Source: Progne subis subis (lineage: Eukaryota; Chordata; Aves; Passeriformes; Hirundinidae). Taken from it: a DNA stretch of 64,000 nt. The notes under the pieces were generated by a model. It was not told the DNA's origin. It did not search any database and worked only from the letters and a program-made list of their open reading frames with translations. Where the stretch lies: contig JAKJHU010000995.1 in assembly GCA_022316685.1 (NCBI GenBank), positions 1-64,000 of the forward strand. The letters run 5' to 3'. Below, piece after piece: positions 56,195 through 64,000 of this stretch; position 1 is the first letter of the stretch, and every line of letters begins with the position of its first letter. The position numbers and the translations under genes are program-made.

Positions 56195-57430
56195 ATTCAT
56201 GTTGCTCACAGCCACTCCCAGTCAATCCCAGTATGATTCCCATCACCCTCAGTGTGATCCCAGTTCTCCCCAGCATGGGTGCAGCTGTTCCCACTGTGAT
56301 CCCAGTATGATCCCAGTTTCCCCTGGAATAGTCCCAGTCCCTCTCAGCATGGTCCCAGTCATGCCCAGTTGCCCCCAGTGTAGATTCAGTCACTCCCAGT
56401 TTCCTGCAATGTGGTCCCAGTCATTCCCAGCATGGTCCCTTCTGTTCCCAGTGTTGTTCCAGTCCCCCCAGTATGGTTCCAGAGCCTCCCAGTATATGCC
56501 AGTTGCCCTCAGCATGCTCATAGTCATTCCCAGTCACTCCCAGTTGCCCCCGTAAGGCTCTAGTTACCTGAGAATGATGCCATTCTTTCCCAGTAACTCC
56601 CAGTCACTCCCAGTATGATCCCAGTTGTGATCTCAGTCCCCTCAGCATGGTTCCAGCACCTTGCAGTTGATCCCAGTTGCTCCCAGTGTGTTCACAGTTT
56701 CCTGCCACAATGGGCCCAGCAGCTCCCAGTAACCCCCAGTGAGGATCCAGTCACAGCCACTGTAATCCCAGTGGCTCCCAGGATGATCCCAGTGGGACCC
56801 GTAGTCACTCCCAGTATGGTTCCAGTCACTTCCAGTATGATCCCAGTGAGTCAGGCTAAAATCTCAGTCACTCCCAGTATGATCCATTGCACCCAGTCAC
56901 CCCCAGTATGGTTCCAATCATGGCCAGCACCTTTCCAGTCTCTGCCAGTACTATTCCAGTCACTCCCAGTATGATCCCAGTAGGATTCCAGTCACTTGCA
57001 GTCTAATTCCAGTCACTGCCAGTGTGATGCCAGTGGCTCCCAGTGTGATTCCCAGTTGCTCCCTGTCAATCCCAGCATGACCCCAGTAGCCTCCAGTATG
57101 ATTCCAGTGACCCCCTGTCTCTCCCAGTAAGTCCCAGTCACCCCTTGCATGCTCCCAGTCACTCCCACTTCACCCCAGTTGCTCTCAGCATGATTCCAGT
57201 TATTCACAGCCACTCCCAGTCAATCCCAGTATGATTCCCATCACCCTCAGTGTGATCCCAGTTCTTCCCAGCATGGACCCAGCTTTTCCCACTGTGATCC
57301 CAGTATGATCCCAATTTCCCCCATCAAAGTTCCAGTTGTTCCCTGTTTCTCACAGTATTATCCCAGTTGCCCCTGGAATAGTCCCAGTCCCTCTCAGCAT
57401 GTTCCCAGTCACTCCCAGTTGCCCCCAGTG
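56195..57430 (+). repeat. 10-bp minisatellite in ZNF intron, copy 3
   Basis: A degenerate ACTCCCAGTN decamer array ends about 120 bp before the ZNF short exon. Confidence 0.9.
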
Positions 57431-57552
57431 TAGATCCACTCACTCCCAATTGCCTGTTTTTTATGGACCCCAGATGCCCAGTGACTTCTAGTGGTGGATT
57501 TGGGCAGAGAGACCTTCAAACTCAACGTGCTCATCCCTTGTTCTGCCCCCAG

Positions 57553-57635
57553 ACAGGATTTCCCATTCCCAACCCTTGGCTGGGTGGAGGAGGAGGCTGT
57601 GAGGAAGAGGAAGGTGCCCCAGGACAGCCAGGCAG
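57553..57635 (+). CDS. ZNF short exon, copy 3
   Basis: The acceptor CTGCCCCCAG and donor GCAG|GTGAGG are both good. It encodes (R)[20 protein letters not shown] then VPQDSQA, entering in phase 2 and leaving in phase 1 so that it joins [11 protein letters not shown] at 57,821. There is no ATG: the family start codon is GTG (GGGTGGAGG), so translation would need an upstream exon, such as the RAB4-like one, or the ATG at 57,835. Confidence 0.65.
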
Positions 57636-57820
57636 GTGAGGAGGAAGTCAGTGCCCCTTTCCCCCTCTCTCCTGCTCCATCTCCCAGCCCAGCCTGGCCC
57701 CGGCTGCAGGACAACCCCGCAGCCGACGCCGTCCTGCCGGGGACGCACTGAGGGGATCTCCTTCCCCTTCCCTCTGGCACGGAGGCAAATGCCATCCTCT
57801 CCTTGTCCTTCCTCCCCCAG

Positions 57821-58968
57821 ACAAGGAGCTGAGCATGGAGACCAGGGAGGACAAATCCCCACGGCAGATCCTCGTGGAAGAGGCCGTTTTGAGCGGCTCC
57901 ATGGGGCAGGAATCCAACGGGGAGGAGAAGTCCTGGCGATCCCTCGTGAGAAGAGACTGCAAAAGCAGATCACGAGGATCTGAGGAGGAAAGAGCCACCC
58001 TGTGCCAGGAAGGCGGCCAGAGATGGAGCCAGAGCTCAGACCTGGTGGTCCATGAGCAGCTTCATGATGGGGAGAAGCCCCACAAGTGCTTTGGGTGTGC
58101 GAAGAGCTTCAGCTGGCGGAGTGACCTGCTTCACCACCAGAGGATTCACACAGACGAACGGCCCTACGAGTGTGGGGAATGTGGGAAGAGCTTCAGCCAC
58201 AGCTCCAGCCTTATCTGCCACCAGAGGATCCACACTGGGGAGAGGCCTTACGAGTGTGGGGAATGTGGGAAGAGCTTCAGGAAGAGCTCCAACCTGATGC
58301 AGCACCAGAGGATCCACACTGGGGAGAGGCCCTATGAGTGTGGAGAATGTGGGCAGAGGTTCAGAAAGCGCTCCAACCTAACCCAGCACCAGAAGATCCA
58401 CACTGGGGAACGGCCATACAAGTGTGGGGAATGTGGGAAGTGCTTCAGGCACCGTACCAAGCTGACCATGCACCAAAGGATCCACACTGGGGAGAGGCCC
58501 TACAAGTGTTCTGAGTGTGGGATGGGGTTTCTGACCAGCTCCAAGCTCCTTGAACATCAGCAGACACACACAGAGGAGAGGCCCTTCCGCTGCCCCGACT
58601 GTGGGAAGGGCTTCAAGCTCAACTCCACTCTCACCCGCCACAGGCACATCCACACCGGGGAGAGGCCCCACGAGTGTGATGTATGTGGGATGAGCTTCAT
58701 ACGGAGCAGTGACCTGATCTGCCACCAGAGGACCCACACTGGGGAGAGGCCTTATGAGTGTGATAAATGCAGCAAGAGGTTCTGCACGAGCTCCAAGCTC
58801 CTCTTGCACCAGCGGATTCACACAGAGGAGAGGCCCTTCCGCTGTCCTGACTGTGGGAAGGGTTTCACACGGAACTCCACGCTCTCCACCCACCGGCGCA
58901 TCCACACTGGGGGAGGCCCCACGAGTGTCCCCAGTGTGGGAAGAGCTTTTCACGGAGGTCTCACATGA
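57821..58968 (+). CDS. C2H2 zinc-finger terminal exon, copy 3
   Basis: The terminal exon of a nuclear poly-zinc-finger DNA-binding protein. The acceptor is CCTCCCCCAG; the first ATG is 57,835. A charged spacer and a degenerate finger are followed by 10 complete CX2CX12HX3H fingers, one fewer than copy 2 (the RHSSSLIS finger after finger 1 is absent, an exact 84-bp unit). Contact residues differ from copy 2 in several fingers: [24 protein letters not shown]. The same one-base deletion in the last linker (ACTGGGGGAGGCC) converts the final finger into [15 protein letters not shown] and a stop at 58,968; homology continues to about 58,994. It is the most gene-like copy because its promoter, both leader exons and both ZNF exons are present. 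Confidence 0.8.
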
Positions 58969-59536
58969 CCCGACACCAACGGAGGCACCAGTAAGGGAAG
59001 CCCTGTGAGTGCCCTGAGTGCAGGAAGAGCTTCGTGCTCTGCTCCAACTGCATCCCCCACTGGAGGTTGCATGAGAGCCCTGGTGACCCACATTCCCTGT
59101 GGTCCATGTTGGGAAGACACCTGGCTGCTTATCCTTTTTTTGGCTCTAATTTTTTTCTCTTCTACCTCTGTTTGCACTCCAGAAGCCAAGGAGAATTGGT
59201 CTGTCACCTCAAAACCACTCCAATCCCACTGAGAACAACTCACATTTAAATGACAGGGTTCAATCCCACCCCAAATGGCTTGTTCCCACCTCAGAAAAAC
59301 TCAATCCCATGCCCAACTTACTCGATTCCACAGCTTCCAGGGTGAGATGGGGTTGGAAGGAGATTGGGAGATGTGGGATCCAAATTTGGAGCAATGGGAT
59401 TAGGATTGTGTGGGGCTGGGTGAGTGGGATCTATTTGATAGTCAATCAAACATTCAGGGTTATTGATTTCTGTCCCATTCCTTTTCAGTCAGTGTCAGTT
59501 CTGTTTTCAGAGTGCCACCTTCTCAGCTGATTGTGT
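58969..59536 (+). other. ZNF 3' region with a decayed extra finger, copy 3
   Basis: After the ancestral stop the sequence reads KPCECPECRKSFVLCSNCIP HW, a degenerate finger beyond the gene end, then AT-richer 3' UTR-like sequence up to the LTR. Confidence 0.6.
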
Positions 59537-60025
59537 TGTTAGGAAAATTAATCCACGCACACCAGAGGTTTATGTCCAAAAAGGAGTCAGAGGAGTCCTT
59601 TTACTTTATTTGAATAAAGGGAGAGGCCATGGGGCATTTCCCCTGGGATCTCTCAGTTTTCCGGAGGACGCAGCCTCCTTTTTTATCCTAATAATTTCCT
59701 GTCCGCATTTCCCTCTCTCTTTCCCCATTGGCTGAGGTACTTGAGAGGTACAGACTTCCCAAAATGCCTAAGATTCCCCTTTACTGTATAACCCCCTAAT
59801 TTTTAATTTTTATAGGATTTATGGGTTTTTCCCCATTGTTGCTTTCATCTTTCAATATTCAGTTTCATTTCCAAACCTATGGTTTGTTTGTAAAGGCAAG
59901 TATCTTCTTTTCCATTCATCAATCAGTAGAATCCTTCCCATTGTTTCGCTTCTCTCTCAGTGCTAGTTTGATCTACCAGCAGACCCAGGGCTTGTTTGTA
60001 AAGACAAATCTTGTCATTCCTCTCA
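59537..60025 (-). mobile_element. Solo LTR of ERV-A family, copy 3
   Basis: A 489-bp minus-strand LTR is flanked by GTGT at 59,533-59,536 and 60,026-60,029. On the plus (ZNF) strand it offers AATAAA in TTTGAATAAAGGG near 59,612, a possible ZNF poly(A) signal. Confidence 0.85.
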
Positions 60026-60029
60026 GTGT

Positions 60030-61800
60030 TTGTGTTTTCCTTTCTCTCGTGCCTCTCTCTGCCTGCTCTGTTTGTCTCTCAGTGTCTCGCTTGACCCAGG
60101 GCAGCTCCCACCAATGACCCTGCCCTGATTTAATTCCCAATGCAGGAGCTACAGCAAGCATGGATGAAGTTCTGGAGACTGGCAGTGAAATGTCACTGTA
60201 GGATCTTGCTGCACTCTGCTTTTGCCCCCTTATTCAGAGCTTTGCCTTCAAGGGCTGGAACAGCTTTTCCTTGCTGGGAACTGGAATTGCAGAGTCTTGG
60301 AGTATGTGCCATGCAGGAGCAGACAGACCGGGCTCCCACAGACTGGGATCACATGGACTGGGATCCTACAGACTGGGCCTGCACAGACCGGGACCGAATG
60401 GATCAGGAACATCCAGAGTGAGGTGATGCAGACTGGGACCTTGTAGACTGGGATTGTACAGGTTGGGCTCACGTGGACTGGGATTGTACAGACTGGGATT
60501 GTATGGGTTGGGATTACATGGACTGGGATTGTACAAACTGGGATTGTATGGGTTGGGATTACATGGACTGGGATTGTACAGACTGGGATTGTACAGACTG
60601 GGATTGTATGGGTTGGGATTACATGGACTGGGATTGTACAGACTGGGATTGTACGCACTGGGATCCCATGGACTGGGATTTCACAGGCTGGGACCATCTG
60701 GATCAGAACCCTAGAGAATGGGATCATGCAAACTGGGATCATATGGACCAGGATGGTTGCACTGTAACGATGTGAACTGAGGCGTTCCTGCCCTGCCCAG
60801 GGATCCCTCCCAGCCCCACCCGGGGGCACGGCCAAATGTTCCATTCCGCTGCTGTGGAACGAACACAGCAGTCCTGGAGCCAATCCTGGAGCAATTCTGG
60901 GTCTGATCCTGGTCCCGGTTCTGACCTTGGTGTCAGTCCCGGAGCCTCCTGGTGCTGATTCCAGTCCCGGTGCCGAGCTCGATCCCGGAGCGGTTCTGGT
61001 CCCAGTCTCAATCTCGGTCCAGACGCGGTGCCAGTCTCGATGCTGGTGCCGGTTTCAGTCCTGGGATACACTGGGAGTGTCTGAGACCATAGGGGTGGTG
61101 ACTGAGACCAAACTGGGAGAGACTGGCTATGTGCTGGGGGGAACTGGGACCATGCTGGGGACACTGGGAGCAAGTGGGAGTGCCTGGGGCCCTGCTGGGA
61201 GAGACTGTGATCTCCTGGGAGTGCCTAGGACTATGCTCGGGGCAACTGGGAGAACTGGGAACACACTGGACAAAAGATTGACAAACTGGGAGTAACTGGA
61301 ACTGTATTTGGGGCAAATGGCATCATAATTGGGAATGACTGGGAGTGACTGGGCTCATACTGGGAGCAACAGGGATCAGGTAGGGAGTGAGGGGAAGTAA
61401 CTGGTCTCCTGCTGGGAATAACTGGGCTCAAACTAGGAGCAGCCACTTCGAGCACCAAGACACCGAAACCCCTTTCCCGGCCATCCCACCCCTCCAGCCC
61501 CAGCAGCTCCTGCTGGGGTCTCGGCAATCCCAAGGGTCCCCCTCTCTCGGGATGCCCTCTTTGCACTTCTGGGGCTCTCCTTTCTCCAGGGTCCTGCTTA
61601 GGGAAGCTGAGGCTTTCCCAGGACTCCCCAAACCCGGTGTCCCCCCGCTGGTCCAAGAGCTCGGAGGGCCCGGCCCGGGAAGCCCAACCCCCACCGCGGG
61701 GGGACCCGCATCCCCCCGGCCCCCACCGGGGCTCTGCTGCCACCGGGACCCCCCAAAAACACATCCCGGGGAGCTCCTGATGTCTCTCACAGGAGAATGT
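60030..61800 (-). repeat. Minisatellite intron, copy 3
   Basis: A host block is followed by the 15-bp array (60,350-60,760, GACTGGGATTGTACA, the longest and most regular of the four), a bridge, an ACCGAGACC-type array (60,880-61,060), a decamer array (61,065-61,440) and a GC-rich segment to 61,800. Confidence 0.8.
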
Positions 61801-62275
61801 GCTGTTCAGCTTTGGAACCCTGCAAGCTCCAAACATCCCACCCCCAAAAACCCCAAACCCAGGGACCCCCCGGGATATTTGGGTCCTCGTCCGCAATGGA
61901 TGGGGGCTGGGTTGTTAATGTTCCTGCTTCCCTCAGTGTGGGCTGGAGGTGATCTCCACAGAGCGGAGTTTCTGCTGGGGTCTCCGCAGCGCTCCTTGTT
62001 GCTCTTGGCTGGGATCAAGGTTTTCTTTGGTGATAATGGGAGGCAGGTCATGTCCATCCTCCTCCCCTTATGGGGGTGCCCTGATGGTGTCCATCCGTGC
62101 TTAGCTGGGTGCTGGGCTGGAGGTGGTCTCTGTGGAGCGGAGTCTGTGCTGGGGTCTCTGCAGCCCTCGTTGCTGGGCGGAAAGCGCGGAGCGGTGGGGA
62201 GAGGAGAGGGAGAGGGAGAGGGAGAGGGAGAGGGAGAGGGAGAGGGAGAGGGAGAGGGAGAGGGAGAGGGAGAGC
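61801..62275 (-). repeat. Tandem exon-like units and GAGAGG hexamer tract, copy 3
   Basis: Diverged 130-150 bp units as in copy 4, then a GAGAGG hexamer array at 62,199-62,274 (about 75 bp). Confidence 0.85.
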
Positions 62276-62893
62276 AGCTGAACGCGGTTCCGCCCGCTCC
62301 GTTCCGCCGGTGCCGCCGCCGCCGCTTCCCAAACCCTGTGTAAGCCCCGCCTCCCTTGACGGCAGCCAATGGGCGTCCAGGAACAGCCTGAGGGGCGGAG
62401 CAAGCGGCGTTCCACGGTGGGAACCAACAGACAGGGGGCGTGACCAGAACACCACCGAGCGATCTGATTGGTCGGGAGGCGGAGGGTTCTAAAAGGGGCG
62501 GGGCTCGGGCCCGGGGTCACCCCGGGATTTTGGGAGCAGCTCCAGGTGTCCCCAGTCCCTCTCCAGCTCTCCTGGAGCCCCTTCACGCCCTGCAAGGGGC
62601 TCTGAGCTCTCCCTGCATCCTTCCCTTCTCCAGGGGAACATTCCCAGCTCTCCCAGCCCGGCTCCAGAGGGGCTCCAGTTCCTCTGGGCTCGCCCCAGCA
62701 GCTCCCATCCTGCAGCTGGGCTCTCACCTGGGCGGGGCCCAGGGGCAGAATCCCCCCGCAGCCGCTGCCCACGCTGGGGCTCAGCCCAGGGCACCTTTGG
62801 CCTCATGTCCAGCCTCTCACCCACCCGCACGGTGCCCATGGCGGGAGCTGTGCAGGTGACATCATTGACACCAAATAAACCATCTCGCCCTCT
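62276..62893. promoter_or_regulatory. CpG promoter and short downstream transcript region, copy 3
   Basis: Direct duplicate of 33,241-33,850: CCAAT and GC boxes on both strands, then a GC-rich stretch ending at AATAAA (62,874-62,879). Confidence 0.5.
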
Positions 62894-64000
62894 TTCTTTT
62901 ATTTTTTAAGTCAGTCCTGGTCACTCTCAGTTATCATTTTTGAGAATTGCATTTCTTTGGCAAGGCGAGGGCTGGCAGAGCCGTGCAGGTGCAAACAAAA
63001 AAGGATGAAAACCCGCAGAAATCAGCCGTGGGAAAAGGGTTCCAGCAACTCTGTGATGCTTTGGGGGAATTTCAGCCTTTGGCACTGGTTACAGGTGCAT
63101 CTAGGGCGGCTCAATTATGCTGGGCTGGGGTCTCTGGGGGTCCCAGCCCCATCCCAGGGGTGTCCAGGCAGCTCCCTCAGCATTCCTGTTGGGATAGCTG
63201 CTGTGGAGCAGGGCAATCCCCTCCTGGCTGGAGAATTCACTGAGGACAGGGACAGGAGCTTGGGAAGGGGCTTCAAAGTCAGGAAAGTGGGCAGCTGGGG
63301 GTCTCCTCAGCATTTCAGAAGCCTCCTGCCCTGGAGAGCGAATCCTCCAGCATTCTGGGGCTCTCTGGGGCTGTTTCCCTTGGAAACATGGAATTCTATG
63401 GAATTCTATGGCATCTGTCATTGTGCTGGTGTCAGAGGAGCTCACAGCCCCAGCCAGGCGAGCGCATTTCTGCCTGGCTGCTGCCTTTGGACACGGCTGG
63501 ATGGGGCTTGGAGCACCCCGGGACAGTGGCAGGTGTCCCTGCCATGGCAGGGCTTGCACTGCCTGGGCTTTAAGGTCCCTTCCAACCCAAACCATTCCCA
63601 GATTCTCATGCTGGGGAATTCCATGACACCAGGACACAGCCCCCGACTCCAGGGAATCCGTCTGGGCAGGGAACGGCCCGAGTGACAAGGACCTGGGTGG
63701 CCACGTCACGCACGGCCCTCAGCGTTTATTCCAAACACCGGCTACAGCTCCAGGGACGGGCACACGCCATCGGATTCCGTGGATCAGGCCAAGAAAAGAG
63801 GCAGAGCATCGGGAAATCTCTGCTTGGCTGCCACAACCCCCCTTGGGCACTTGGAAACAGCTCCCACCATGCCGGTGCCAGCGTGGAAAATCCTCCCCAG
63901 TCCTCCCCTGGCCCAGGGGCCACCGAGGCTCCCCCGGGGACCTGTCCTGGGTGGGAATATCCTGGAAAGCCGCAGGGATGGACTCGGCTCTCCCGGATCC
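62894..64000 (+). other. Flank with CR1 fragment and possible 3' UTR, copy 3
   Basis: Direct duplicate of 33,851-35,010. A CR1 3' tail (TTTAAGGTCCCTTCCAACCC) lies at about 63,491-63,608 on the plus strand. A minus-strand AATAAA (TTTATT at 63,725-63,730) suggests a convergent 3' exon running off the window. Confidence 0.6.

Larger units (their letters stand above)
48062..62365 (-). repeat. Right arm of large inverted repeat
   Basis: This is the inverted partner of 1-14,860. It carries the better-preserved ZNF copy 3 and a hexameric GAGAGG tract instead of the long pentameric tract. Sequence beyond 62,365 (62,366-64,000) is a direct-orientation match to 33,330-35,010, so copies 3 and 4 share a longer flank than the window lets copy 1 show. 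Confidence 0.85.

Overview
This window is nuclear DNA from a bird, most likely a passerine. The evidence is a lineage-style tandem C2H2 zinc-finger (ZNF) gene family, a CR1 LINE tail, avian-type gammaretrovirus-like and ERVL-like LTR elements, CpG-rich promoters, and long GC-rich minisatellites filling the introns. I see no rRNA, tRNA or CRISPR. Family names rest on motifs read by eye, not on database searches.

Layout. The window holds four copies of one ZNF unit in alternating orientation, plus a fifth diverged promoter-plus-intron unit. Copy 1 (1-14,860) has its ZNF on the minus strand. A 3'-truncated provirus ('ERV-B', plus strand, 14,861-20,890) follows. Copy 4 (20,891-35,237) has its ZNF on the plus strand and carries a complete but decayed provirus ('ERV-A', minus strand, 23,992-31,020). 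An ERVL-like solo LTR (35,238-35,789) separates it from copy 2 (35,790-about 45,660, ZNF minus). Unit 5 (about 45,660-47,620) is a second promoter region and intron. Copy 3 (48,062-64,000) has its ZNF on the plus strand. Copy 1 (1-14,860) and copy 3 (62,365-48,062, reversed) form a large, near-identical inverted repeat around a roughly 33-kb centre.

Gene structure of a unit, best read in copy 3. A CpG promoter with NRF1, YY1, CCAAT and GC-box motifs and a short first exon (to 53,628) is followed by a 79-nt exon (54,419-54,497). Together these two exons look like the 5' end of RAB4B (SETYD, then DFLFKF and a degenerate GTP-binding P-loop). Then come several kb of minisatellite intron, a short exon (57,553-57,635), and a terminal exon encoding 10-12 zinc fingers. 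The splice phases would join the RAB4-like P-loop exon in frame to the ZNF exons. I therefore propose that the ZNF family carries a captured RAB4 promoter and leader, or arose by fusion to it. Every ZNF copy is damaged to some degree. Copies 1-3 share a frameshift in the last linker; copy 4 has its own frameshift in finger 9; copy 1 is a multiply broken pseudogene.

Mobile elements. ERV-A inserted downstream of the ZNF before the units duplicated: copies 1, 2 and 3 keep a solo LTR at the same site with the same 4-bp target duplication. ERV-B lies only in the left arm and its right end is fused to ZNF-intron minisatellite, so it postdates the arm duplication or was lost from the other arm. An ERVK-like solo LTR with a 6-bp target duplication is nested in ERV-B. 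ERVL-like solo LTRs sit at unit junctions and look like rearrangement points. All retroviral reading frames contain breaks.
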